Positions 34,965 to 44,314 of a DNA stretch of 64,000 nt are shown piece after piece (position 1 is the stretch's first letter; every line of letters starts with the position of its first letter). A program made the position numbers and the translations under genes. Location of the stretch: the NCBI RefSeq assembly GCF_013363995.1, contig NZ_JABWGO010000006.1:101385-165384 (forward strand), given 5' to 3'. The stretch is from Nonomuraea rhodomycinica. GTDB taxonomy: Bacteria; Actinomycetota; Actinomycetes; Streptosporangiales; Streptosporangiaceae. The notes under the pieces were generated by a model. It worked only from the letters and a program-made list of their open reading frames with translations. It made no database searches and was not told the DNA's origin.

Positions 34965-35392
34965 TGCGACTTTTGACCACCACGCCCGCGGTGAGTCACC
35001 GCATGAGTCGTCAGCGCAGTCGGAACACACAGGTCGAAGTCCTGCTACGCAAGGAGCTTCACCGCGCCGGCCTCCGCTTCCGCGTGCATCGGCGGCCCGT
35101 ATCCGATCTACGTCGTGAGGCGGATGTCGTGTTCGGGCCAGCGCGCGTGGCCGTCTTCGTCGATGGGTGCTACTGGCATGGCTGCCCTGAGCATGCGACG
35201 TGGCCGAAAACGAATGCCGATTTCTGGCGTGAGAAGATCAACCGCAACCGGGAACGCGATCGGGACACCGACCAGAAGTTGACTGACGTTGGCTGGATGC
35301 CCATCCGTGTCTGGGAGCACGAGGATCCGACAGAGGCAGCGAAAAGCATTGTGGCAGTTGTGCGAGAGCGGCGGCATTTGTTCGGAACATGA
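34964..35392 (+). CDS. vsr: very short patch repair (Vsr-type) endonuclease
   Basis: 142 residues from ATG 34964; an AGGAGAGGG stretch lies about 10 nt upstream. Vsr text is clear: SRQRSRNTQVEVLLRKEL at the start, the catalytic Asp in RREADVVFGPARVAVFVDGC, then YWHGCPEH with the Cys/His zinc ligands, and NRERDRDT. Vsr nicks beside T:G mismatches that arise by deamination of 5-methylcytosine. Here it precedes a Dcm-type methylase, though 438 bp apart. In Z1/MutL-like restriction systems the Vsr-type protein may instead act as a restriction nuclease. Confidence 0.92.
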   Translation: MRLLTTTPAVSHRMSRQRSRNTQVEVLLRKELHRAGLRFRVHRRPVSDLRREADVVFGPARVAVFVDGCYWHGCPEHATWPKTNADFWREKINRNRERDRDTDQKLTDVGWMPIRVWEHEDPTEAAKSIVAVVRERRHLFGT

Positions 35393-35830
35393 CTTCCCAG
35401 CCCCCACCACAAATGGAGCTCGTCGTGTTTCAATACAGTCGGCAGCGCCGTTGGGGTCCCCCTGGTTTCAGACCTTCGCCACTTGCCGGATCCTCGCGGC
35501 TATGTGCAGTGTCGAAAGGATGTTGAGCACTCGATCGCAGTCCGGCTTCTGTGGTTCACCGAGCTCTAAGGCAGGTGATGACCAGCGGCAGTTCGACGTC
35601 CCCGCTGGCGGCAGTAGGGTGCTACGGCCTGCGCCCCGCTCATGAGAGCATTGAGCAGCCATGGCTATGCCTTCAAGGCTCAGCCTTGTCATCGTCGAAC
35701 ATGATCTTTACGCTGCCATGACGGGTGGGCGGCGCGAGTGACGCCGGCGCGCTCGGCGTGTTCGACGACGCCTGCCGCGACGGCGATCAGTTGTAGCATC
35801 GCGGCAGCGCTTCGCAGCTAAAATCAGCCC
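35393..35830. other. intergenic region with a possible decayed gene
   Basis: 438 bp. A plus-strand frame from 35458 to 35571 reads as normal protein text (VPLVSDLRHLPDPRGYVQCR, then HSIAVRLLWFTEL-stop), and another frame just before it starts at ATG 35412. Together they look like a small gene broken by a frameshift. The 3' end holds the methylase promoter. Confidence 0.35.
35819..35824 (+). promoter_or_regulatory. -10 box TAAAAT for a leaderless methylase transcript
   Basis: TAAAAT lies 6 nt before the methylase ATG at 35831, which would put the transcript start at or next to the ATG. There is no ribosome site upstream. This is the standard pattern of leaderless mRNA in actinobacteria. No convincing -35 is seen. 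Confidence 0.5.
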
Positions 35831-37186
35831 ATGCACAACAACGGAACCACCGACCCCATCACGGTCGTCGATCTCTTCGCCGGCTGTGGTGGCTTCACCC
35901 AGGGGTTCCACGAGTTCCGCCCTCAAGGAGCGGCAAGCCTGGGTCCGGTGTTCCGCAGCATCACAGCAGTGGAGCACAACCCCGCTGCTGCGGCCACGTT
36001 CGCTGCCAACTTCGGCAGCCTCCGCGCCAATCGGGTAGGACCCGACACGCGCGTCCACGTCGGCGACATCGAGAAGTGGGAACCCACCGAAGAGGACCTT
36101 CACGCAGAGGTGATCATCGGCGGCCCTCCGTGTCAAGGTTTCTCGGCGTTGAATCGGAAGAAGTTCGGCCTGGAGCGCAATCGGCTGTGGGAGGAATTCG
36201 TTCGCATTGTGGCGGAAATCCAGCCCAAGATTTTCGTCATCGAGAACGTCGACCGCTTCTTGAAATCGGATGAATTTCAAGACCTCCTCAAGGTAGTCCA
36301 ACCGCATGGGCTGCTCGAGCGCTACCACTTGGCGGCTCCTCCGGGTGCGGAAGCGGATGACTCGCCGGCTGCTTGGGCCAACAGGTACCTGTTGAATTCT
36401 GCCGACTATGGCGCCGTTCAAGCACGGCGACGAGCCGTGGTAATCGGTATACGCAAGGATATCTGTGAAGTTGTGGACTTCAGATATCCGGCTGCATCTC
36501 ATGTCCCGCACCCGAAGGCAAAAGGGAGAAACGCGCGGTCCGCTGATCAGAGAATTCTGTTCGACTCATCGCGGCCTGCCCACTGGCTCCCCGTCGACAG
36601 CGTATTCGACGAGTCGGCAGTCATGAGGGTCCGCGGTACCGGGCTTCCCTCCCGGCGCGTACGCTTTGCAGAGATCGATGACTATGTCCCGGGCGTCTTC
36701 ACAACGGGAGAGCTGCACATCGGCCGTAACCCTGAGCCTCTGTCCCGGGCTCGCTACCGTGCGATCCCTCCTGGTGGCAACAGGAACGATCTCTATGGCA
36801 AATGGTACACGCTGGATGTTGATGGCATTATCCGCATCTTCGGAGAACCCGAGCCCGAAGGTGTGAGTACGCGCGTGGAATACTTGTCGACGAAGAGCTG
36901 GGACAGTCACAGGACGGGTGCGGGCGACGTCATGGGACGGCTTCGTTTAGGCGAACCCTCGGTCACCATCAGGACGGAGTTCTTCAAACCTGAAAAGGGG
37001 AGATATCTTCACCCCACCGCGCATAGACCGATCACCCACTACGAAGCCGCCCGCATCCAGGGGTTTCCCGTCGACTTCAGATGGTGCGGGTCGAAGCTCG
37101 AAATCGCAAAGCAGATCGGAAATGCTGTCCCCATTCCGCTTGGTCGGGCCATCGCCGGAGCCATCTATGCGGTTCTTCGCAGTTGA
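35831..37186 (+). CDS. dcm: DNA (cytosine-5) methyltransferase
   Basis: 451 residues. All main C5-methylase motifs are visible: motif I DLFAGCGGF at 14-22, motif IV GGPPCQGFS with the catalytic Cys 101, motif VI ENV at 138-140, motif VIII QARRR, motif IX RIQGFP and motif X QIGNAVP. The target recognition region lies between about 240 and 370. It makes 5-methylcytosine at an unknown site. It converges with the operon of the restriction system on the minus strand, whose DNA cutting it should protect against. The DISARM-like operon 8 kb away has no methylase of its own. Confidence 0.95.
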   Translation: MHNNGTTDPITVVDLFAGCGGFTQGFHEFRPQGAASLGPVFRSITAVEHNPAAAATFAANFGSLRANRVGPDTRVHVGDIEKWEPTEEDLHAEVIIGGPPCQGFSALNRKKFGLERNRLWEEFVRIVAEIQPKIFVIENVDRFLKSDEFQDLLKVVQPHGLLERYHLAAPPGAEADDSPAAWANRYLLNSADYGAVQARRRAVVIGIRKDICEVVDFRYPAASHVPHPKAKGRNARSADQRILFDSSRPAHWLPVDSVFDESAVMRVRGTGLPSRRVRFAEIDDYVPGVFTTGELHIGRNPEPLSRARYRAIPPGGNRNDLYGKWYTLDVDGIIRIFGEPEPEGVSTRVEYLSTKSWDSHRTGAGDVMGRLRLGEPSVTIRTEFFKPEKGRYLHPTAHRPITHYEAARIQGFPVDFRWCGSKLEIAKQIGNAVPIPLGRAIAGAIYAVLRS

Positions 37187-37269
37187 TGTTCGCGCTCCGT
37201 GAGAACACTCGTTGGGTGACGGGCGCGGATCGCCAGCGTCATGGACGGGACGGGCACTTTCGCGCTAAA

Positions 37270-38019
37270 TCAGGTCCGGGATTCTCCTGGTAGCCCGGGT
37301 GCGTCGGTCTCGAAACGTGTGACTGTCTCGTTCGTCAATGCATGACACATGTCTCGGACCTGCTGATCAGAGAGGGCTCGCACGTCCAGGAAAGCCAGGT
37401 ATCGACGCAGTCGGGCCGTGACATCGCGGATTACTGCTCTGCGGGAAGCATTTGCGGTGAGCTCTGTGACCGCTCGGGCGGTTTCCCGCACGAGACGAGG
37501 ATCACCGCCGATGCTCCGACGTTCCAGAAGCTGGTTGAGGTCGCTCTCGCTGAGCGCGGCCAGGATGTGCTCGTGGCCGGCGAACACCACGGCCTGCCAC
37601 CACAGCCGGGCCCAGGTGTGCCGGGTGAGGTCGGTGGCGATCCAACGTTCCTTGTTGCTCGCCCCGAAGCGCCACATGGTCACGTGCGGTAGGGCCACAA
37701 GGGAGAGGAAGGACCAGAGATCCCTGTTGCCCGCTTCCGCCCACGACAGGTCCAGTTGACCGCGGATCACTTTGGCCGCGTCCCGGTCGAAGGAGATCCG
37801 CGCGTCGGTGCCGGCCGCGGCCGGGAAGCCGTACTCACTGGCCAACATCGAGATGGCGTCGATCAGCTCCCGTACTCGCTTCGGTGCTACACGACCTCCG
37901 ACGGGCGCCCACGTCTGCTCGGGATGGCTGTCTTGCGGGGAGGGAGGTCGCCCCGCCGCGACTTCGGCGTACATGGTTGCCCCCACGACTGCGGGAAGAT
38001 GGGGCCACAGTTCACTCAT
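37270..38019 (-). CDS. DUF6339-like protein of the Z1 restriction system
   Basis: 249 residues from ATG 38019, which overlaps the stop of the preceding gene (ATGA). It is soluble, mainly helical, with a Trp-rich middle (LWSFLSLVALPHVTMWRFG, HTWARLWWQAVVFAG). No nuclease or ATPase motif is seen. I recall DUF6339 proteins in the same place in Z1/PD-(D/E)XK/MutL-like clusters. As the last gene of the five-gene minus-strand operon it is probably a structural or recognition subunit. Confidence 0.78.
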   Translation of the reverse strand: MSELWPHLPAVVGATMYAEVAAGRPPSPQDSHPEQTWAPVGGRVAPKRVRELIDAISMLASEYGFPAAAGTDARISFDRDAAKVIRGQLDLSWAEAGNRDLWSFLSLVALPHVTMWRFGASNKERWIATDLTRHTWARLWWQAVVFAGHEHILAALSESDLNQLLERRSIGGDPRLVRETARAVTELTANASRRAVIRDVTARLRRYLAFLDVRALSDQQVRDMCHALTNETVTRFETDAPGLPGESRT

Positions 38020-38903
38020 TGGAAGATCCGCCCCCTGCCGAGGTTCCTCACCGCACCTGAGATCTGGGTCCTGAACTCCGCGAGGTCCACTGCCGAGGGC
38101 GGGGCGACGACATGCAGCGGGGAAGCGGCGATGGTTCTCGCCAGGACATCCCCGACGCTGTCGGGCGGCCATTCCTCGCGTTCCGCGAGTTCGGCGCGGA
38201 GGTGCAGGGCGAGCTCCAGGAGCAAGGTGGCGACGCCCGCCTGGAGCTCATCGACCAGGCCCTGCTGACGTTTGTCCTTGGCACCGCGGGAGACCGCCGT
38301 ACGCAGCTCGCGGTCACGTTTGTTGATGAGCACGCGAAACGTCCCGTAGAAGGGGGCGGTCAGATCCGTGCTCGTTTCCAGATGCCAACTGGCCGTGGGG
38401 GAGAGCCGTGTGTGGGAGAAGTCGATCTCGTGCACCGGGAACATGGAGGACATGCTCTCCAGCAGCACTCGTTGATGGTGTTCCGCGAGCACCGAGCCGG
38501 GTACCCGGGCCACGCCTACTTCTCGCCCGACTGAGGTGCCGGCGAGACTGATGGTGGTGCGAAGCGACAGGGTTCCGGACAGACGCTCGCCGACGAGCGT
38601 CGTGTCGATCGACGCCATGCCGTTCGGGGTGAATATCGCCGATGGCGCGGCCTCCGTCATGTCGGTTGTCGAGCTGGTCCAGGAGACGGTCACTGCGACG
38701 TCCGTGAGATCGAGTCCTGTCTCCTGAACGAAGCGAGCGACATCGACCCGCACCCGTCGTGCTGCTCGCAGATCCGTGCCCGGATCCCAGCCGTCGATCG
38801 CGTCCGGCATGGGCCTCCACTCATCCGCGTCGAGCAGCAACCACGGTTCCCACACAACAGTGCCCGGATGCGGGACGAGGTAAGGGCGGACGTCAGCCGG
38901 CAT
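38016..38903 (-). CDS. conserved protein of the Z1 restriction system, function unknown
   Basis: 295 residues from ATG 38903, overlapping the GHKL gene by 11 bp. The first half looks beta-rich (VSWTSSTTDMTEAAPSAIF, SLRTTISLAGTSVGREV). The second half is helical, with charged residues (VLINKRDRELRTAVSRGAKD). No catalytic motif is seen. Its coupling to the GHKL and DUF6339-like genes shows it is a subunit of the same system. Confidence 0.8.
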   Translation of the reverse strand: MPADVRPYLVPHPGTVVWEPWLLLDADEWRPMPDAIDGWDPGTDLRAARRVRVDVARFVQETGLDLTDVAVTVSWTSSTTDMTEAAPSAIFTPNGMASIDTTLVGERLSGTLSLRTTISLAGTSVGREVGVARVPGSVLAEHHQRVLLESMSSMFPVHEIDFSHTRLSPTASWHLETSTDLTAPFYGTFRVLINKRDRELRTAVSRGAKDKRQQGLVDELQAGVATLLLELALHLRAELAEREEWPPDSVGDVLARTIAASPLHVVAPPSAVDLAEFRTQISGAVRNLGRGRIFQ

Positions 38904-40776
38904 CGGACGTCACCTGGCTCACTCGGAAACGGACGACGGCGTCGGGTACGTGCGTGGCGTAGACGTACCAGTCCGACTCCTCGCCCGCGGGTATCACGAC
39001 GGTCCTTCCGCGTGCAACGGCTCCCGTAGCGGATTGCCACTGGATGATCTGCGGTACGGCGGCACCGAGCGGGGGTTCGCTCTCGCGGCCGCCTCCTTCC
39101 ACGATGACCTCGACGTCCGCGGACAGGACTCTTGTGGCGTCCCCCGCAGGGACCTTGACGGTGGCGACCAGATACGGCTTTCCTTCGTGAACCAGCAGCA
39201 TCGGACTTCCGTGCAATCGAGGTCTTCCTCCTCGTCGTGGTGACGCACCGCTTGCGTGGCCGCCACTATTCCAGCCGCCACCGGAGCCGCTGCCGTTGGT
39301 GCTCATTCGCCCGGCTCCTCCGCCACCGGCGTCGTCGTCCTTCGGACCTTGGCTCGACCGTGCGGGGACTATGCCGGCGAGCAGCGCCGACAGCTGCCCC
39401 AGTCCCTGGCCGCCTGAGCCGCCGGTCTGGGGGCCGAGCCCGAGCCGTTCGTCCAGTTGCTTCTGCACGAAGGTGCGTGCTCCCTGGACGACTCCTCGTG
39501 CGGTTCCGGTCAGGCCCTTGGAGATCCAGTCGTCGTGTGTGGGCGGCTCGGCGGAGGCGAACAGCGCGTCGGCGTCCTCGGACGCCTTGAACACGCCCGC
39601 GTAGGCGAGGCGGGGGTCGGGATGCGGCGGACCAGGGAGGTAATCGACCACAAGCTCGGCGACCCGCATACGGGCGACGTGATGGGACGGGCCTTCGAAC
39701 GGTTTCGCCGCGCTGATCAGAAGGCGTGTGCTCGCACTGTCGGCGGCGTCCAAGGCCATGGCGAAGGTGCCGGCGTGCTTGGGTGGGACGGTACGTGAGT
39801 AGGAGACTCCGTCGCCTGCCCTGACCTCGCGCAGAGCATCGACGAAGGGTGCAAGTTCGCTGAAGGTGTGGGGTTCGGGAACGGGGACGGCCGCCCCGTT
39901 GGCGCCCACGACGAAGCGCATGTGACGTCCGTGCTCGTCCGGGACCATCTTGGGCCATAGGTTCCAGAGGATCGAGGACGAGATGAAGGTCGCGGCCTCC
40001 TCAGGAGTGCGGTCACGTGCGTCTCCCTCGGGGCCGACGGTCCCCAGGTCGGCGGCCAGGATGACGATGTCCGTACCGGTGCTGCCGTCGTCGAATCCCG
40101 GCAGATTCAGCGACTTCGAGATCGTGTCGGCTTGTGCGGCGAGGACCGGGTCCGGTACGTCGTCCGCCGCCACGAGGCCCCACCAGTGGCGGCCGGTGAA
40201 GCGGCGCTCGCCGAGATACCAACTGTGGCCAAGTGCGGCACCCATCAGCCGGCGGGCAGTGGGATCGTCCGCGACGGTGTGCGTGTCCACGAGGATCGCG
40301 CCGATTCGGCTGAGCCGGTAGAAGATGCCCTTCCCGAATCCGTACGTGCCTCCGCCGAACTGGTGGTCGCTGGGCTCCCCGACGTTACGGAGGAACTGCA
40401 CGAAGTCCGGCGTCTCTCCGCCGTGCGCGCGCTCACCGGCGCGCAGCGGACCACCCAGTCCCCTGGTGTTGCGGTCGGAGACCACCAGCACGACGGCCTC
40501 CGGGCGCAGCGCCCTGTCGAGGGCGACGTTCGACTCGCTCGGCGGTTCAGGCAGCAGCAGGTCACGCCATGTTTGGACGTCGTCCCCGAGCACGCGGACG
40601 TCGACGCGGAACTCCACCACGCCGTCGGGCAGGTGCGCGTCCCAGCTGTTCTGCGCCGCCTCCCGCACCAGGACGGTCAGCGGGTCGAGCGCGGGTCGTC
40701 CCAACTGCTTGACGATGCCCTCCGCCGCGGCGGAGCCCTCTGGCGCGAATGGCTGGGACCACCAACGAACGCTCAT
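38893..40776 (-). CDS. GHKL ATPase, MutL/MORC-like, of the Z1 restriction system
   Basis: 627 residues from ATG 40776. The ATP fold shows the N-box REAAQNSWDA at 38-47, G1 SDRNTRGLGGP from residue 100, and G2 GGGTYGFGKG at 141-150. Middle beta/alpha text is of the transducer type. A Gly/Ser-rich linker lies near residues 455-520, followed by a small C-terminal domain. MutL-like GHKL proteins with Z1 and PD-(D/E)XK genes were described as predicted restriction systems by Iyer, Abhiman and Aravind (2008). ATP-driven closure around DNA is expected. It overlaps the nuclease gene by 4 bp. Confidence 0.9.
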   Translation of the reverse strand: MSVRWWSQPFAPEGSAAAEGIVKQLGRPALDPLTVLVREAAQNSWDAHLPDGVVEFRVDVRVLGDDVQTWRDLLLPEPPSESNVALDRALRPEAVVLVVSDRNTRGLGGPLRAGERAHGGETPDFVQFLRNVGEPSDHQFGGGTYGFGKGIFYRLSRIGAILVDTHTVADDPTARRLMGAALGHSWYLGERRFTGRHWWGLVAADDVPDPVLAAQADTISKSLNLPGFDDGSTGTDIVILAADLGTVGPEGDARDRTPEEAATFISSSILWNLWPKMVPDEHGRHMRFVVGANGAAVPVPEPHTFSELAPFVDALREVRAGDGVSYSRTVPPKHAGTFAMALDAADSASTRLLISAAKPFEGPSHHVARMRVAELVVDYLPGPPHPDPRLAYAGVFKASEDADALFASAEPPTHDDWISKGLTGTARGVVQGARTFVQKQLDERLGLGPQTGGSGGQGLGQLSALLAGIVPARSSQGPKDDDAGGGGAGRMSTNGSGSGGGWNSGGHASGASPRRGGRPRLHGSPMLLVHEGKPYLVATVKVPAGDATRVLSADVEVIVEGGGRESEPPLGAAVPQIIQWQSATGAVARGRTVVIPAGEESDWYVYATHVPDAVVRFRVSQVTSDAG

Positions 40777-41759
40777 CGGACCGCCTCCTCAGCGATCTCG
40801 GCCAGGGACGCCCCGACACTGAACGGAAGCAGAGCGGTGAGGTCGATCTGATAACGGATGTCTGCGACGCCGTCCGGCAGCGAACCCGTGACGAGGGACG
40901 ACGGCACGAGTCGAGGTGTGTCGGGGCCGACCGCGATCCTGAATACTTCCTCGATCGCGAACGTGTCCAGCTCGGGTAGATCCGGCCGGTCCGACCATCC
41001 TGCCGCCGAGAGCCGTGTGCGGAGGCCCACCCGCGACGCCACAGCGCCGCGTAACTGTTCGACGAGGTCGCTCACTGTCCGGCCATCGGGATCTTCCGCG
41101 ACGCGCAGGAGAACCAGGTCCAACGGTCGCCCACTGTGGGTGTCGAGCTGGTCCAATCCGTGGACGGTGATGCTGTCGCCTGAGGTGCTCACGCCTTTGA
41201 CCTCCAGACACCGGACGGCGGCCTCGAAGTCGTGCGGTTCGTTGAGCGGCCCCCGCCAGGCATCCACCGGGAACCCGGGATCGGCTTCGACGAGGGCCGA
41301 GAGCACGGCCAGCTCCGCGAACAGGCCCAGTTTGGCCTGACGCGACAGTCCGCGCAGCAGACTGCTCCGGAAGAGTCGCCGCCACCGTGCGATGGCGGCG
41401 ACGGCGGCCGCCGCCGGTCGCCGCGCGTCCGCCACGGCCTCCAGCACGTCGGTCACGACCTCGTCGAACTCCGGGAAGAGATCGGACTCGGCGCATGACA
41501 CGTCGACGTACGCGATCGCGGCGCCGCCGAAGCCGAGCTTGCGGACCACGGTGCCGAGCACCGCCGGCCGGGGATCGACGGAGACCTCCTCGTCACCTGC
41601 GGGGACGAGGAGGTGTCGGGCACCCTTGCCGTCGAGCGCCACGCGGCAGGGCTTCGCGTGGCATGTCACCTCCAGAGGAAAGGAGACGAGTTCCTTCGCG
41701 CGCGGCCGGGTCAGGACCGCCCACGCACGCTCCAGCATGGTCACTTCTACGTCCGTCAC
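40773..41759 (-). CDS. PD-(D/E)XK nuclease (DUF4420)
   Basis: 328 residues, coupled to both neighbours by 4-bp overlaps. The nuclease core is DFEAAVRCLEVKG with Asp 177, Glu 186 and Lys 188, and a following VHGLDQLD helix. This is the DUF4420 (PD-(D/E)XK) type found with Z1 ATPases. It is the likely DNA-cutting subunit of the system. The first half is a beta-rich domain whose role is unknown. Confidence 0.9.
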   Translation of the reverse strand: MTDVEVTMLERAWAVLTRPRAKELVSFPLEVTCHAKPCRVALDGKGARHLLVPAGDEEVSVDPRPAVLGTVVRKLGFGGAAIAYVDVSCAESDLFPEFDEVVTDVLEAVADARRPAAAAVAAIARWRRLFRSSLLRGLSRQAKLGLFAELAVLSALVEADPGFPVDAWRGPLNEPHDFEAAVRCLEVKGVSTSGDSITVHGLDQLDTHSGRPLDLVLLRVAEDPDGRTVSDLVEQLRGAVASRVGLRTRLSAAGWSDRPDLPELDTFAIEEVFRIAVGPDTPRLVPSSLVTGSLPDGVADIRYQIDLTALLPFSVGASLAEIAEEAVR

Positions 41760-44314
41760 GTCATGTCCTCGGTGTCCACGCCGAGGGCCTCGTCGACGTT
41801 CTCGCTCTCGACGTCGGTGAGGTCCACCGCGACGTGGGTGGCCTGGATGCTCTTCGTCTGGACGTCCCCGGGGAAGGTGATGCCGAGGCCGACAACCGGC
41901 TGCGCCGCGCCGAGCTCAGTGCGCGGCGGGTGCTCGACGTCGGCGCTCTGCTGCTGGTTTACGGGTTCGCTCGTCGGGTCGATCAGGTAGAGGACGACCA
42001 GGCCGCGGTCGTGGCAGACAGGGTGGCTGTTGCGCAAGGCGACGAGTTCGCTCTCGCTCTTCGCCCTCGCCTGCGCGGCCGTCAGGCCGAGGTCGAGTGC
42101 GCGGTCCTGCTTGCTCATCAGCGTCTTGATGTCGGCGCGTTCGGCGTTGTTGTCGTTCAGCCGGGATCGGATCGAGTACTTGATGTCCAGGCCGCCCAGT
42201 CTCGCGTCCCCGCCCTCGCCGGTGACGACGGCGACGGACCACATCGACAGACTCGGCGGGTCGCTGGTGAGCTGCCGGTCGATGTACTTGACCATGAGCG
42301 ACGGTTCGAGGTCCGGGGAGTCCTCGTGCACCTGGTACCGGGAGAGGAAGGTCTTCACCAGCGACACGGGGACGTCGTGGATCAGTCGGGCGGAGCCCAG
42401 GTCCTCGACCTGGCCGTGCCGGACCGCCTCCTGGACGAGGTTCTCCGCGGCCTGGCGGTTGCTGTCCAGCCAGTCCCCGTCGCGGTGCTTGAAGTACCGG
42501 GTCTGCAACCGGCGTCCGGCGTAGGAGATGAAGGCCGGCTGAGCGGCGCCCATCTTGGCGGTGATCCGCAGCGACGGATGTGTCCGGATCCGTACCGCGA
42601 CCTGGGACGGCGTCAGGTTCTCCCGCTGGTACCGGTCGATGTCGTCGCGCATCTCGTGCTCGACGGTGGCGAGGTGGCGGAACGCCGCGGCGAGGCTCGG
42701 CGTCATCCAGATCCTGGGCAGGTCCTCGTACCCGGTCCGATACCCGAACCAGCGACCCATCTGGAGGAGGGTGTCGTAGGCCGTCGCCCCTCGGACGAAG
42801 AAGCTGACGACGAGTCCTTCCAGAGTCAGTCCTCGCGAGAGGGTGTTGCCGCCCACGGCGATGGCGACTACGGAGGCGTCGGAGTAGTCGAGCCGGTCCT
42901 GGCTGCGGTAGTTGTCGAGGACGACGCGCGTGGTGGCGATGACCTCGCTCAGATGCGGCAGGACCTCGTCGAACGTGTTCTGCGTCCGGTCGAAGTCCTC
43001 GGCCGGCACTCGCGACGACTCCTTCTCCCAGAGGTTGCGCCACTCGTCGAGGACCTCCGGATGACCGGAGTCGAGGCCGGCCACGGCCTGCTTCTGCAGC
43101 CACTGCAAAGGAGCCCGATAGCTCTCGTGGACCGCGATCTTCACGGATGTGTGGATGAGCATTGTGCTGTGGCCGTCGTCGCCGCGCGCCCGCCGTGCCG
43201 CTGTGGCCAGCCAGAACCAGCGGACCGCCGTCACCAACTCGTCGATCATAGTGGGGGTGAACCCGTCCGCGGGCTCCTTACTGCCGGGACGCAGCAAGGG
43301 GACGTCCTCCTCGGCGACCAGGCGGACCATGTCATAACCGTCCGGCGGGCCCTGCTCGTCGGCAGTCTCCCACTCGACGGCGTCGCGCCCGAAGATCATC
43401 TCGGGGCCGAAGTAGCCGTCGGGACGCGGGAGATTGAGGATGAACGACTTCGGATACAGGTCTTCCTGCGTGGGGTCGATGAAGACGTTGGCGAAGGGCG
43501 TCGCGGTGTAACCGACGTACGTGCACCGCGGCATCAGGCTCAGGAGCTTGCGGATGAGCGGATTGATCCGGCCGGTGGCCACCGAGGCCTGATCAGCCTC
43601 GTCGTCGATGATCAGTACCGGCGCGGACGCGAGTGCCTTCCGGCTGTTCGGCTTGCTCAGCCACCTGATGAGCTTGTCCAGCACGGCCGCGTTCTTCTTG
43701 ACGACCGCCAGGACCGTCTTCTCCTCGCTGAGCGCGGCCGACGCCTCAAGGGTCTGCTCGACGAAGTCGCGCGACTCGCCGGTCAGCGTCATCCAGCGGT
43801 CGGGGTTGAGGTCCTTGAGGTACTCGTCCAGCCGTACCTGGGTCTGGCGGCGCAGCCCGTTGTGGATGCCGGACAAGACGATTACCAGGCGGTACCGCAC
43901 GTCCGCCATCTTCGCGATGACCGCGGTGAAGTTGGTGGTCTTCCCGCTCTGCACGTATCCCACCACGAGGCCTTTGGAGTCCCATGTGGAACGGTCCGGT
44001 CGGGGGGTATGGGCTACCACGGTGCTGGACGAGTGGTCCACGGAGCTGATGCGTTGGTCAGGCCACTTCTCGGCCTTGAACTGGTCCTTCAGAGCCAACC
44101 AGTAACGGTCGGACTCACCTGGGCCGCTGTACCAGTCGTCCGAACCGGCCGTGATGATCGGGGGGCCGCCGGCCTGCACCTTCGCTTTGTCGGCCTCGAA
44201 CTGACGTCGGAACTTGTCGACCACCTCCTCGGACAACGAGTCCGCAAAGCTGGCGACGGCCGCCTCGACGCCGTGGCGTCTGGCCCAGTCCGCGAAGACG
44301 GTGTACAGGCCCAA
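41756..44314 (-). CDS. Z1-domain ATPase of the restriction system
   Basis: 852 residues from a TTG start with GAGG 5 nt upstream. ATPase motifs are GYVQSGKTTN (Walker A, residues 119-126) and LIIDDEADQAS (237-239). Later helicase-like text includes YVGYTATPFANVFID and NTLSRGLTLEGL, and FGYRTGYEDLPRIWMT. These are Z1 family marks, a divergent superfamily-2 ATPase class. It opens the operon Z1, nuclease, GHKL, unknown, DUF6339-like. A TAAATT at 44352-44347 is a possible -10 box. The protein probably moves along DNA and delivers it to the nuclease. Confidence 0.92.
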   Translation of the reverse strand: MGLYTVFADWARRHGVEAAVASFADSLSEEVVDKFRRQFEADKAKVQAGGPPIITAGSDDWYSGPGESDRYWLALKDQFKAEKWPDQRISSVDHSSSTVVAHTPRPDRSTWDSKGLVVGYVQSGKTTNFTAVIAKMADVRYRLVIVLSGIHNGLRRQTQVRLDEYLKDLNPDRWMTLTGESRDFVEQTLEASAALSEEKTVLAVVKKNAAVLDKLIRWLSKPNSRKALASAPVLIIDDEADQASVATGRINPLIRKLLSLMPRCTYVGYTATPFANVFIDPTQEDLYPKSFILNLPRPDGYFGPEMIFGRDAVEWETADEQGPPDGYDMVRLVAEEDVPLLRPGSKEPADGFTPTMIDELVTAVRWFWLATAARRARGDDGHSTMLIHTSVKIAVHESYRAPLQWLQKQAVAGLDSGHPEVLDEWRNLWEKESSRVPAEDFDRTQNTFDEVLPHLSEVIATTRVVLDNYRSQDRLDYSDASVVAIAVGGNTLSRGLTLEGLVVSFFVRGATAYDTLLQMGRWFGYRTGYEDLPRIWMTPSLAAAFRHLATVEHEMRDDIDRYQRENLTPSQVAVRIRTHPSLRITAKMGAAQPAFISYAGRRLQTRYFKHRDGDWLDSNRQAAENLVQEAVRHGQVEDLGSARLIHDVPVSLVKTFLSRYQVHEDSPDLEPSLMVKYIDRQLTSDPPSLSMWSVAVVTGEGGDARLGGLDIKYSIRSRLNDNNAERADIKTLMSKQDRALDLGLTAAQARAKSESELVALRNSHPVCHDRGLVVLYLIDPTSEPVNQQQSADVEHPPRTELGAAQPVVGLGITFPGDVQTKSIQATHVAVDLTDVESENVDEALGVDTEDMT

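Noticed and set aside
35708..36511. 267-residue minus-strand frame over the methylase gene start
   Set aside because: It is antisense to the conserved methylase motifs and ends in Arg-rich noise.
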